A DNA stretch of 64,000 nt, from contig NZ_JBHYGL010000012.1 of NCBI RefSeq assembly GCF_051859025.1, positions 310,001-374,000 on the forward strand. Direction: 5' to 3'. The position numbers and the translations under genes are program-made. The notes under the pieces are model-generated. The model saw only the letters and a list, made by a program, of their open reading frames with translations. It was not told where the DNA came from and searched no databases. Origin of the DNA: Falsiroseomonas sp051859025. GTDB lineage: Bacteria; Pseudomonadota; Alphaproteobacteria; Acetobacterales; Acetobacteraceae. Within the stretch, counting starts at the first letter, position 1; each line of letters starts with the position of its first letter. Shown here piece after piece: positions 17,472 through 25,415 of the stretch.

Positions 17472-17782
17472 GCCGCCGTCACCACCATGCCCGCGCGCAC
17501 CGGCACCAGGCAGGATTGCGCCAGCCTTCCATCCACGCGCACCAGGCATTGCTGGCAGACGCCCATCATGCAGAGCGCCGCGCGCGGGCGGGCGGGATCG
17601 AGGCCCTCGCCGAGCCGGCGTATACCGGATGCGATCAAGGCGGCGGCGAGGCTTTCGCCCGCCGGCGCGCTCAAGGTCGCGTCGCCGAAGCGGAATTTCA
17701 CCGGTGCGGGGCGCGTCATGCCCGCGATGCGAAGATCATCTGCCACGGTGGTGAGCATATCCTCGCGTGCAATTCCGTCCAT
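17468..17782 (-). CDS. Small (2Fe-2S)-binding subunit of an opine-oxidase-like dehydrogenase (HcnA/LhpF-like)
   Basis: The 104-residue ferredoxin-like protein carries the plant-type 2Fe-2S cysteine pattern C71-x4-C76-x2-C79-x11-C91 (ALCMMGVCQQC and AQSC). It is the first gene of the minus-strand operon that continues with the two flavoprotein subunits and the DapA-family lyase. In related systems (HcnA, opine oxidase) this subunit relays electrons from the flavins towards the respiratory chain. Its start lies inside the region upstream of the divergent ABC ATPase gene, so the two share a regulatory interval of about 90 bases. Confidence 0.87.
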   Translation of the reverse strand: MDGIAREDMLTTVADDLRIAGMTRPAPVKFRFGDATLSAPAGESLAAALIASGIRRLGEGLDPARPRAALCMMGVCQQCLVRVDGRLAQSCLVPVRAGMVVTAA

Positions 17783-17871
17783 GCCCCCTGGCCATGCCCC
17801 CGGGGTCGCTTGACGCCGATGGGATCGCGCACGGACACTCCCGACCGACGGAACCGGAAGAGGGATCGGGC

Positions 17872-18612
17872 TTGGCCTTCCTTGCGCTTGATGGGCTGAC
17901 CGCCAGCTACGGCGGCAAGGCGGATGTGCTCAACGACGTCACGCTCCGCTTCGCGAAGGGGGAGGTGGTGGGGCTGATCGGTCCCTCGGGGTCCGGCAAG
18001 TCATCGCTGCTGCGCGCGCTGGTCGGGCTGCTGAAGCCGCGCGCGGGCCGCGTGACCATCGGGGATGAGGTGGTGGACTATGCCAGCCGCGCCAGCCTGC
18101 GCGCGGCGCGCGACCGCTTCGCCATCGTCTTCCAGCAATACAACCTGTTCCAGAACATGACGGCGCTGCGCAATGTCGCCATCGCGCCGACCCTGGTGAA
18201 GAAGCGTCCCTCCGCCGCGGTGGAGGAGGAGGCGCGCGCGCTGCTGACGAAGGTCGGCCTCGGCGCGAAGTTCAACGCCTATCCGGACGAACTTTCCGGC
18301 GGGCAGCAGCAGCGCGTGGCGATCGCGCGCGCGCTGGCGCTGCGCCCCGACATCCTGCTGCTGGACGAAGTGACCAGCGCGCTCGACCCCGAACTGGTGA
18401 ATGAGGTGCTGGACACCATCCGCGCGCTGCATGCGGATGGGATGACGATGCTGATCGTGAGCCATGAGATGGCCTTCATCCGCGAAGTCGCCACCACCGT
18501 CGTCTTCATGGACCAGGGCCGGGTGGTGGAGGTGGGGCCGCCGGCCCAGATCTTCGATGCGCCGCAGAGCCCGCGCCTGAAGGAATTCACCGCGAAGATC
18601 CTGCGGCACTGA
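17872..18612 (+). CDS. Amino acid ABC transporter ATP-binding protein (GlnQ/HisP family)
   Basis: The protein of about 246 residues has Walker A (GPSGSGKSS), Q-loop (VFQQYNLFQNMTAL), signature (LSGGQQQRVAIARAL), Walker B (ILLLDEVTSALD) and switch His (VSHEMAF). The frame is open further upstream, but homology starts at LAFLALDGLTASYGG. The TTG at 17872 is favoured because GGAAGAGGGA precedes it at good spacing. It almost certainly completes the importer whose binding protein and permeases lie at 11662-13995, the two halves being separated by the opposing dehydrogenase operon. That pairing is inference from family and proximity. Confidence 0.9.
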   Translation: MAFLALDGLTASYGGKADVLNDVTLRFAKGEVVGLIGPSGSGKSSLLRALVGLLKPRAGRVTIGDEVVDYASRASLRAARDRFAIVFQQYNLFQNMTALRNVAIAPTLVKKRPSAAVEEEARALLTKVGLGAKFNAYPDELSGGQQQRVAIARALALRPDILLLDEVTSALDPELVNEVLDTIRALHADGMTMLIVSHEMAFIREVATTVVFMDQGRVVEVGPPAQIFDAPQSPRLKEFTAKILRH

Positions 18613-18642
18613 ACCGCGCCCGACACGACAAGGAACGCCCCG

Positions 18643-19551
18643 ATGCCCTACGTCCCGCCCGGTTCGCACCTGCTGAAGGGCGCCATCGACTGCCATGTCC
18701 ATTGCGCGCCGCATCTGAACGGCCGCAGCGTCAATGTGTTCGAAGCCGTCCGCCAGGCCGCCGCCGCCGGCATGAAGGCCATCGGCATCATGTGCAACTT
18801 CCAGAACACATCGGGCTTCGCCGCGCTGGCGAATGACGAACTCGGCCATCTCGGCTGCCAGGCCTTCGGCGGCGTCATCATGCAGCCGACGGCCGGCGGC
18901 GTGACGCTGGAAGTGGCGAAGGCCGCCATCGGCTATGGCTACGGCCCCGGCACCGGCGCGCGCTTCGTGTCCCTGCCCACGCACCACACCCGCTACATCG
19001 CGGAACGGGAGGGCCGCGGCCCCGCTTTCCTCGAGACCACCTTCCAGGTGCCGGACAACAACGTCGTCCCCGACGTGGTCTGCGCCATCATGGACCTCTG
19101 CGCCGAGCGCGACGTGGTGTTCGATTGCGGCCATGTCTCCGGCCGTGAGGCCGTGGCGCTGACGGAGGAGGCGAGGAAGCGCGGCGTGACGCGGATCCGC
19201 ACCCACGGTTCGCGCTACAGCACGGACCAGATCGCGGCCATCGTGGCGCTCGGCGGCTATGTGGAACTCAGCTTCTTCATCCTGACCCATGCGACCCAGG
19301 TCGGCCTGACCCATGTGGATGAGGAGAAGCACAAGATCTCCTCCTCCAGCACCATCCAGGATTTCACGCCGCGCATCCGCGCCGCGGGGGATCGCTGCAT
19401 CCTCTCCTCCGATGCCGGCGTCTTCCTGCTGCCGCCGCCGGTGGAGGCATTCCGGGAATATCTCCTCCTCGTGCAAAGCGAAGGGTTCTCGGATGCCGAA
19501 TTGCGGCGGATGACCTCGACCAATCCGGCGGCACTGTTCGGGATCGACTGA
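18643..19551 (+). CDS. DUF6282 family putative metal-dependent hydrolase
   Basis: The 302-residue protein opens with an amidohydrolase/PHP-like metal motif (IDCHVHCAPHLNG) and has further histidines in PTHHTRY, FDCGHVSG and THGSR, with a late SSDAG. These could form a mono- or binuclear metal site. The pattern agrees with the uncharacterised DUF6282 family; no reaction is assigned. It starts 30 bases after the ABC ATPase gene, and an HpxZ-like gene follows, suggesting a plus-strand unit connected with processing of the imported compound. Cyclic-amide or carbamoyl hydrolysis is plausible but unproven. Confidence 0.78.
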   Translation: MPYVPPGSHLLKGAIDCHVHCAPHLNGRSVNVFEAVRQAAAAGMKAIGIMCNFQNTSGFAALANDELGHLGCQAFGGVIMQPTAGGVTLEVAKAAIGYGYGPGTGARFVSLPTHHTRYIAEREGRGPAFLETTFQVPDNNVVPDVVCAIMDLCAERDVVFDCGHVSGREAVALTEEARKRGVTRIRTHGSRYSTDQIAAIVALGGYVELSFFILTHATQVGLTHVDEEKHKISSSSTIQDFTPRIRAAGDRCILSSDAGVFLLPPPVEAFREYLLLVQSEGFSDAELRRMTSTNPAALFGID

Positions 19552-19611
19552 CGGGCCGCCCCCCGCTCAACACCCCGTCGGGCCCCAAGCTCCCAGAAGG
19601 ATCCAGATCTG

Positions 19612-19989
19612 ATGGAAATCGACATCCCCGAGGTGGTGGCCGAGGTCACTGCCGCCTTCCGGCGCTACGAGGTCGCGCTGGTGACGAATGACGTCGCCGT
19701 GCTGGACGAGCTGTTCTGGAACGACCCCCGCACCATCCGCTACGGCGCCGGGGAGATCCTGCATGGCTATGAGGAGATCATGGCCTTCCGCGCCTCCCGC
19801 CCCTCCGTCGGGCTGGAGCGGGAGCTGGTGCGGACCGTGATCACCACCCATGGCCGCGACTTCGCCACGGCGAATACCACCTTCTCCCGCAACGGCCGGA
19901 TCGGCCGGCAGAGCCAGACCTGGGTGCGAATGCCGGAGGGCTGGCGCGTCGTCTCCGCCCATGTTTCCCTGATGCCCGCGGGCGGATGA
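19612..19989 (+). CDS. HpxZ/AtzH-like protein (NTF2-fold, oxalurate/cyanurate catabolism family)
   Basis: The 125-residue protein is a SnoaL/NTF2-fold member with strong HpxZ character: VVAEVTAAFRRYEVALVTNDV, LDELFWNDPRTIRYG, and C-terminal GRQSQTWVRMPEGWRVVSAHVSLM. HpxZ lies in oxalurate (purine) degradation clusters, and the related AtzH acts as a decarboxylating amidohydrolase in cyanuric acid catabolism. It lies downstream of the DUF6282 gene on the same strand. Together with the ring-opening hydrolase at 504 it suggests that this chromosomal region handles ureido or cyclic-amide nitrogen compounds. Confidence 0.85.
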   Translation: MEIDIPEVVAEVTAAFRRYEVALVTNDVAVLDELFWNDPRTIRYGAGEILHGYEEIMAFRASRPSVGLERELVRTVITTHGRDFATANTTFSRNGRIGRQSQTWVRMPEGWRVVSAHVSLMPAGG

Positions 19990-20091
19990 TGCGGGCGCAA
20001 CGTCGGCGCGTTCCGTTCAATCGCGCGTGATGATGCGCTGCAATGATGGCTTGGCGGAGGGCGGCGGCGGCGGGCTGCGGTAAGGAGGAGG

Positions 20092-21687
20092 TTGGAAGCC
20101 GACCACGCCAAACCCCCTGTTCGAGAATCCGGCCCCTTGCCCACCCTCACGCCGAACCTCGCCCCGCCTGGCGTCTGCATGCTGGTGGACCCGGACCTGG
20201 CCTGGCTGCACCTGCTCTCCGATATCGGGACGGGGCTGGCCTATTTCTCGATCCCTGCGGCGCTGGTCGTCTTCGCGGTCCGCCGCCGGGACCTGGCCTA
20301 TCCCTGGATCTTCGGGCTGTTCGCGCTGTTCATCATCGCCTGCGGCGCCACGCATCTCACCCATGCCTGGACCATGTTCCACCCGAACCCGCTGGCGGAG
20401 GGGCTGATCAAGGCCTTCTGCGCGGCCGTCTCCATCGCCACCGCCATCACGCTCTGGCCCCTGCTGCCCCGCCTGCTGGCGCTGCCCAGCCCGGCGGCGC
20501 TGGCGCGGGAGGTGGAGGAGCGCCGCGCGGCCGAAGCAAGGGCGCTGGACAGCGAGGCCCGGACCGCCGCCTTCATCACCAATCTGGCGGAGGCGCTGTT
20601 CGTCCTGCGGGTGGAACAGGGTGGCGCGGCCTTCGTGACCGAAACCGTCAACCCCGCCTATGAACGGCTCTTCGGCCTGCCGGCTGCGCAGGTGCTGGGG
20701 CGCGATGCGCAATCCGGCTTCATCCCCGGCATCACCGAACGCGTCCTGCCCCACTGGCGCCGCGCGGCGGAGACGGGGGAGGTGCAGCATTACGAGGTGG
20801 AGGCGGAGACGCCGAACGGCCACCGCGTGTGGCAGACCGTGCTGGTGCCGATGCGCAACGCGGATGGCCAGGTGGACCGGCTGCTGGGCAGCGCGCGGGA
20901 CATCACGGAAACTAGGCGCCTGCAGGCCGGGCTGGTCGAATCGGCCCGGCTGGCCACCATCGGCACCATGTGCGCGGGCCTGGCGCATGAGACGAGCCAG
21001 CCGCTGAACGCCGCTTTGCTGTGGTTGCGCCATGCCCGGCAGGCCGCGACGGGGGCAGTGAACGAACAAGGCGCCCGGCTGATGGCGGCGATCGGCGTGG
21101 TGGAGGGCCAGTTGCGCCGGGCCGGGGACCTGGTCGGCCGCATCCGCGCCCTGGCGGCGGCGGAAGCCGGGGCGGCAGAAACCTTCGACGCCACGGGCGT
21201 GGTCGGCGCGGCGGTGTGGACCGCGGATGGGCAATATGCACCGGACGGCATCGCGCTGTCCTTCTCCGCCCCGCCTGGCGCCGTCGCGGTGACGGGAACG
21301 CCGGCCCGGCTCGAACAGGCGGTGCTGCACCTGCTGTCCAATGCCCGGGACGCGGTGCTGGAAGCCCGCGCCACCGGCGTCACCTCGCCCGCGCGGATCG
21401 CCGTATCCCTGCGGGAGGTCGGGCGGCGGGCGGTGATCGAGGTGCGGGACAATGGCCCGGGCGTGGCGGAGGCGTTGCGCCAGTCGATCTTCGATCCCTT
21501 CTTCACCACCAAGGACCCCGGCCATGGCAGCGGGCTCGGCCTGTCGCTGGCGGCGGCGGTGGCGCGCGGCATGGGCGGGGGCATTTCGGCCGCGAACCTG
21601 CCCGAGGGGGGGGCCTGCTTCACGATGACCCTGGCGCTTGCCGAACCCACCGTGGATGGGCTCGCTCCCCTCCCGGTCGCCTGCTGA
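20092..21687 (+). CDS. Sensor histidine kinase with ethylene-receptor-like membrane domain, PAS and kinase core
   Basis: The N-terminal three-helix domain (about residues 36-125) closely resembles the ethylene-binding domain of plant ETR1. It has SDIG (D44), LAYFSIP (Y51) and CGATHLTHAWT (C84 and H88, the copper ligands in ETR1), then a helix running into a coiled segment. A PAS domain (about 160-275) and an HPK4/FixL-like kinase follow: H299 in AHETSQPLNA, N-box LLSNARDAV, DNGPGV, and GSGLGLSLAAAV. The TTG at 20092 is chosen for the AAGGAGG just before it; ATG 20179 (residue 30) is an alternative. Its stop overlaps the receiver gene. It could sense ethylene through Cu(I), or another small ligand. 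Confidence 0.9.
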   Translation: MEADHAKPPVRESGPLPTLTPNLAPPGVCMLVDPDLAWLHLLSDIGTGLAYFSIPAALVVFAVRRRDLAYPWIFGLFALFIIACGATHLTHAWTMFHPNPLAEGLIKAFCAAVSIATAITLWPLLPRLLALPSPAALAREVEERRAAEARALDSEARTAAFITNLAEALFVLRVEQGGAAFVTETVNPAYERLFGLPAAQVLGRDAQSGFIPGITERVLPHWRRAAETGEVQHYEVEAETPNGHRVWQTVLVPMRNADGQVDRLLGSARDITETRRLQAGLVESARLATIGTMCAGLAHETSQPLNAALLWLRHARQAATGAVNEQGARLMAAIGVVEGQLRRAGDLVGRIRALAAAEAGAAETFDATGVVGAAVWTADGQYAPDGIALSFSAPPGAVAVTGTPARLEQAVLHLLSNARDAVLEARATGVTSPARIAVSLREVGRRAVIEVRDNGPGVAEALRQSIFDPFFTTKDPGHGSGLGLSLAAAVARGMGGGISAANLPEGGACFTMTLALAEPTVDGLAPLPVAC

Positions 21688-22064
21688 TGGCTTGCATGGC
21701 GCACCGGATACTCGTGGCGGAGGATGAGGGGCTCGCCGCCATGGCGATCGAGGATGAACTCCTCGCCCAGGGGTATGAAGTGGTGCTGGCCCCGGATGGC
21801 CAGGCGGCGATGGAGGCCGCGGCGCGCCAGCCGCCGGATCTGCTGCTGACGGATTTGCGGATGCCGCGGCTGGATGGCGCGGGGCTGATCCGCGCGCTGC
21901 GCGCCGCCAGGCCGGACCTGCCGGTGGTGGTGATGACGGGCTACGCGCCCGCCGGCGGCCAGGACGCCTTCCGGCGGGATGGGGAGGCGCCGGTGAGCCT
22001 GTTTTCCAAGCCGCTCGACATGGATGCGGTCCTGGCCGAATTGCGGCGCCTGCTACCCGGTTGA
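21687..22064 (+). CDS. Single-domain response regulator (CheY-like receiver)
   Basis: The 125-residue protein is a receiver domain only: acidic pocket E12/D13, phosphoacceptor D56 (LLTDLRMP), T84 (VVMTGYAP) and K108 (LFSKPLD). No output domain follows, so it must act by protein contact or phosphotransfer. The start ATG overlaps the kinase stop (TGATG), so it is the cognate partner of the ethylene-receptor-like kinase. The FSKP motif resembles FixL/FixJ-type and hybrid-kinase receivers. An alternative in-frame start is ATG 21696. Confidence 0.92.
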   Translation: MACMAHRILVAEDEGLAAMAIEDELLAQGYEVVLAPDGQAAMEAAARQPPDLLLTDLRMPRLDGAGLIRALRAARPDLPVVVMTGYAPAGGQDAFRRDGEAPVSLFSKPLDMDAVLAELRRLLPG

Positions 22065-22119
22065 CCGGCGCGGCCCCCGGGTGCGAATCCAGCGGGGCGC
22101 AGCACCGGGGAGGCAGGGC

Positions 22120-22902
22120 ATGGCGGAAAGCGGGGCGGGATCGCCCTTCGCGGCATTCTCGCTCGAAGGGCGGGTCGCGCTGGTGACGGGTGCCTCCGGC
22201 GTGCTGGGCCGGCATTTCGCCCGAATCCTGCACGGGGCGGGCGCCCGCGTGGCGATGGGGGCGCGCAAGCCCGCCAGCCTGCGCGGCCTGGCGGAGGAGC
22301 TGGGGGAGGGCGCGCGCGCCGTGGCGCTGGATGTGACGGAGGATGCCTCCATCGCCGATGCGCTGGCCGTGACGGAACGCGCCTTCGGGCCGGTGGACAT
22401 CCTGGTCAACAATGCCGGCATCGCCGCCACGCGGCCCTTCCTGGACCACACGGCGGAGGATTGGGACCAGGTGATGGCCGTGGACCTCCGCGGGGCCTTC
22501 GCAATGGGGCAGGCGGTGGCCCGGCGGATGGTGGCGGCGGGGAATGGCGGCAGCATCGTCAACATCGCCTCCATCCTGGCGGAGCGCGTCATCCCGGGCG
22601 TTGCCGGCTATTCCGCCGCCAAGGCGGCGCTGGTGCACCTGACGCGGCAGATGGCCGTGGAACTGGCGCGCCACCGCATCCGCGTGAACGCGCTGGCGCC
22701 CGGCTACATCGCCACCGAGATCAACCGCGACTTTTTCGCCAGCGAGGCCGGCCAGGCCGTGGTGAAGCGCATCCCGCAACGCCGCCTCGGCACGGTCGAT
22801 GACCTGACCGGGCCGCTGCTGCTGCTGGCATCCGACGCCGGCGCCCATATGACGGGCAGCGTCGTCACCATCGATGGCGGCCATTCCGTCAACAGCCTCT
22901 GA
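22120..22902 (+). CDS. Short-chain dehydrogenase/reductase (SDR)
   Basis: The 260-residue classical SDR has the cofactor motif TGASGVLG, NNAG, catalytic Ser in IVNIASILAE and the YSAAK active site, followed by LAPGYIATE and a C-terminal GSVVTIDGGHS. These NAD(P)H enzymes oxidise or reduce alcohol/keto groups, often of acyl-CoA intermediates or sugars. It lies 14 bases before the acyl-CoA dehydrogenase gene, so a 3-hydroxyacyl or related alcohol step in the same pathway is likely. The start at 22120 has GGGGAGG upstream and matches the normal N-terminus. Confidence 0.9.
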   Translation: MAESGAGSPFAAFSLEGRVALVTGASGVLGRHFARILHGAGARVAMGARKPASLRGLAEELGEGARAVALDVTEDASIADALAVTERAFGPVDILVNNAGIAATRPFLDHTAEDWDQVMAVDLRGAFAMGQAVARRMVAAGNGGSIVNIASILAERVIPGVAGYSAAKAALVHLTRQMAVELARHRIRVNALAPGYIATEINRDFFASEAGQAVVKRIPQRRLGTVDDLTGPLLLLASDAGAHMTGSVVTIDGGHSVNSL

Positions 22903-22916
22903 CCGGAGCACCCCGC

Positions 22917-24122
22917 ATGGATTTTCGCCTGTCGCCCGACATCGTGGATGTGCAGACCCGCGTGCGCGCCTTCGTCGATGAAAGGCTGATCCCGCTGGAA
23001 GCGGACCGCGCCAATTACGACGAGCATGAGAACATCCACCCCGCTGTGCTGAAGCGGATGCGGGCGGAGGCGAAGGCGGCGGGACTCTGGGCCTTGCAGA
23101 TGCCGAAGCATCGCGGTGGTGGCGGCCTGACCAAGATCGGCATGGCCGCCTGCTATGAGGAGATGAACCGATCCATCTTCGGCCCCGTCGTCTTCAACAG
23201 CGCCGCACCCGATGACGGTAACATGCAGGTGCTGGAGAAGGTGGGGACGGAGGCGCAGAAGACGCGCTGGCTGCAACCGATCGTCGATGGCGATGTGCAG
23301 TCATCCTTCGCGATGACGGAACCCGATGGCTGCGGCAGCGATCCCGGCCTGACCTACACCAAGGCGGAGCGCATCGGCAACGACCGTTGGCGCATCACGG
23401 GCCGCAAGCACTACATCACCGGCGCGGGGGAGTCGAAGCACTTCCTGCTGATCGCGCGCACCTCCGACGATGCGCGCAAGGGGCTGACCTGCTTCCTGTT
23501 CCATGCCGACCAGCCGGGGTGGGAGATTGTCCGCCGCATCCCGATCATGGGGCCGGAAGAGCATGGCGGGCATTGCGAATTGGCCTTTGATGGCCTGGAG
23601 ATTCCCGACGAGAACGTGCTGATGGGCGTGGGCGACGGGCTGAAGGTGACGCAGATCCGCCTCGGCCCGGCGCGGTTGACCCATTGCATGCGCTGGCTCG
23701 GCATGGGCCGCCGCGCGCTGGAGATCGCGATGGAGCGCATCGCGACCCGCGAAAGCTTCGGGCAGAAGCTGATCGACCGGGAAAGCGTGCAGGGCCTGGT
23801 GGGCCAGGCGGCGATGGAGCTGGAGATCGGGCGCCTGCTGACCATGAAGGCGGCCTGGGTGCTGGACCAGGGCGGCTTCGCGCGGAAGGAGGTCTCCATG
23901 GCCAAGATCGTCGTGGCGGATGCGCTGCACAAGGCGGTGGATACCTCGCTGCAACTGCTCGGCGCGCGCGGCTATTCCAAGGATACGGTGGTGGAGTGGA
24001 TGTATCGCTACGCCCGCCAGGCCCGCCTGGTGGATGGCGCGAGCGAGGTGCACCGCATGGTGCTGGCGAATTTCCTGCGGCGGGAGGGGCGCGACTTCTT
24101 CGAGTGGGGCGCGCATGGATGA
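22917..24122 (+). CDS. Acyl-CoA dehydrogenase family protein (ACAD10/11-like)
   Basis: The 401-residue flavoprotein has the N-terminal helical domain, the FAD-contact segment (SFAMTEPDGCGSDP), the beta domain (WRITGRKHYITGAG) and the C-terminal helical domain (SLQLLGARGYSKDTVVEWMYRYARQ). It introduces a double bond into an acyl-CoA thioester and passes electrons to ETF. The following gene is an aminoglycoside-phosphotransferase-like kinase and overlaps it by 8 bases; in human ACAD10/11 the two domains are fused, where 4-hydroxyacyl-CoAs are phosphorylated before elimination. The same chemistry is likely here (inference). Confidence 0.93.
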   Translation: MDFRLSPDIVDVQTRVRAFVDERLIPLEADRANYDEHENIHPAVLKRMRAEAKAAGLWALQMPKHRGGGGLTKIGMAACYEEMNRSIFGPVVFNSAAPDDGNMQVLEKVGTEAQKTRWLQPIVDGDVQSSFAMTEPDGCGSDPGLTYTKAERIGNDRWRITGRKHYITGAGESKHFLLIARTSDDARKGLTCFLFHADQPGWEIVRRIPIMGPEEHGGHCELAFDGLEIPDENVLMGVGDGLKVTQIRLGPARLTHCMRWLGMGRRALEIAMERIATRESFGQKLIDRESVQGLVGQAAMELEIGRLLTMKAAWVLDQGGFARKEVSMAKIVVADALHKAVDTSLQLLGARGYSKDTVVEWMYRYARQARLVDGASEVHRMVLANFLRREGRDFFEWGAHG

Positions 24123-25101
24123 GGAAAGGCTCCGCGCCTGGCTGGCGCGCGCAGCGGGCGATGACGGGCTTCGCATCACCGCGCTGAAGCGGCTGTCCGG
24201 CGGCGCCATCCAGCAGAACTGGGCGCTGGATGTGGAGACGCGGGAGGGTGCGGAGCGCTGGGTGCTGCGCACGGATGCGCCGGCCGTGCTGGCGGTGTCC
24301 CTGCCGCGCGCGGCGGAGTTCGCGCTGTTGCGGGCGGCGCGGGATGCGGGGGTGACGGTGGCGGCGCCGCTGTTCCTCTGCGAGGACACTGGCGTGATCG
24401 GCCGGCCGTTTTTCGTCATGGGGCGCGTGGACGGCATCGCCGCCGCGCATCGCGTGGTGAAGCAGGCGGCGCCTTACGGCGATGAGGTTGTTGCCGCGCT
24501 GGGCAGGGAACTCGCGCGCATCCATCGCATCGTGCCGCCGCGCGCGGATCTCGGCTTCCTCGGCGATCCGCCGGCGGATGCGGCGCGGGCGATGATCGCA
24601 TCGATGCGGGCGAGGCTGGATGAGGCGCGCACGCCGCGGCCGGTGCTGGAATGGGGGCTACGGGCGCTGGAACGTCATGTGCCGGCGTCGGTCGCGCCCG
24701 TGCTCTGCCACCATGATTTCCGCACCGGCAACATCATGCTGGACGGCGCGCGGGTTTCCGCCGTGCTGGACTGGGAATTCGCTGCCTGGGGCGATCCCCA
24801 TGCCGATCTCGGCTGGTTCTGCGCGAAGTGCTGGCGCTTCGGCGCGGTGGCGCGGGAGGCCGGTGGCATCGGTGCGCGGGAGGCCTTCTATGCGGGGTAT
24901 GAGGCGGAGGCTGGTGTCGTGATCGACCGCGCCCGGATGCCGTGGTGGGAGCTGATGGCGACGATCCGCTGGGCCGTCATCGCGGCCGACCAGGCGGCGC
25001 GGCACCTCTCGGGCCAGGAACGCAGCCTGGAACTGGCGCTGACCGGGCATATCGTGCCTGAGTTGGAACTGGACGTGCTGGCGATGGTGGAGGCGCTGTG
25101 A
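24115..25101 (+). CDS. Phosphotransferase (APH) family protein, putative hydroxyacyl-CoA kinase
   Basis: The 328-residue protein has an APH/choline-kinase fold: a glycine-containing N-lobe (LSGGAIQQNWAL), catalytic motif HHDFRTGNIML and metal motif VLDWEFAAWGDPHADLGW. It is not in a resistance context. It overlaps the acyl-CoA dehydrogenase gene by 8 bases and is followed by DUF6285, a recurrent trio. By analogy with ACAD10/11 it may phosphorylate a hydroxyacyl-CoA so that the dehydrogenase-like partner can eliminate phosphate. Start chosen at the ATG where homology begins. Confidence 0.88.
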   Translation: MDEERLRAWLARAAGDDGLRITALKRLSGGAIQQNWALDVETREGAERWVLRTDAPAVLAVSLPRAAEFALLRAARDAGVTVAAPLFLCEDTGVIGRPFFVMGRVDGIAAAHRVVKQAAPYGDEVVAALGRELARIHRIVPPRADLGFLGDPPADAARAMIASMRARLDEARTPRPVLEWGLRALERHVPASVAPVLCHHDFRTGNIMLDGARVSAVLDWEFAAWGDPHADLGWFCAKCWRFGAVAREAGGIGAREAFYAGYEAEAGVVIDRARMPWWELMATIRWAVIAADQAARHLSGQERSLELALTGHIVPELELDVLAMVEAL

Positions 25102-25415
25102 TGCTGGAAAAGCCCGACGGCGCGGACCTGCTGGCCACCGCGCGGGACGTGGTGTTGCTCGAGATTCTGCCGGCGCTGCCGCCGGAGAAGGCGATGGCGG
25201 CGCGGATGGTGGCGGCCGCGATCGCGCTGGCGCTGCGGGAACGGGATGCGGTGGCGCCGCCGATGCCGGATTTGGCCGCGCTGGCGGCGGCGATCCGCGC
25301 GGGGGCGCACGATCCCGGCACGCCGCACCACGACGCCACCGCAGCGCTGTTGCGGGACTATGCCCGTGCCCGCGCGGCGGTGAGCGCGCCGAAGGCGCTG
25401 GGCGCTACGGGCTGA
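25101..25415 (+). CDS. DUF6285 domain protein
   Basis: The 104-residue, mostly helical protein (LLATARDVVLLEILPALPP, AARMVAAAIALALRER) agrees with DUF6285, a small family found almost always downstream of APH-type kinases paired with acyl-CoA dehydrogenases. Its ATG overlaps the kinase stop (TGATG). It has no catalytic motif and may be an accessory or assembly subunit. Its 3' end overlaps that of the convergent CaiB-type gene by 11 bases. Confidence 0.75.
   Translation: MLEKPDGADLLATARDVVLLEILPALPPEKAMAARMVAAAIALALRERDAVAPPMPDLAALAAAIRAGAHDPGTPHHDATAALLRDYARARAAVSAPKALGATG

Noticed and set aside
20017..22911. Long minus-strand frame (964 codons) opposite the ethylene-receptor-like kinase, receiver and SDR
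   Set aside because: It is antisense to three genes with clear motifs and its own translation has biased, non-protein-like composition.
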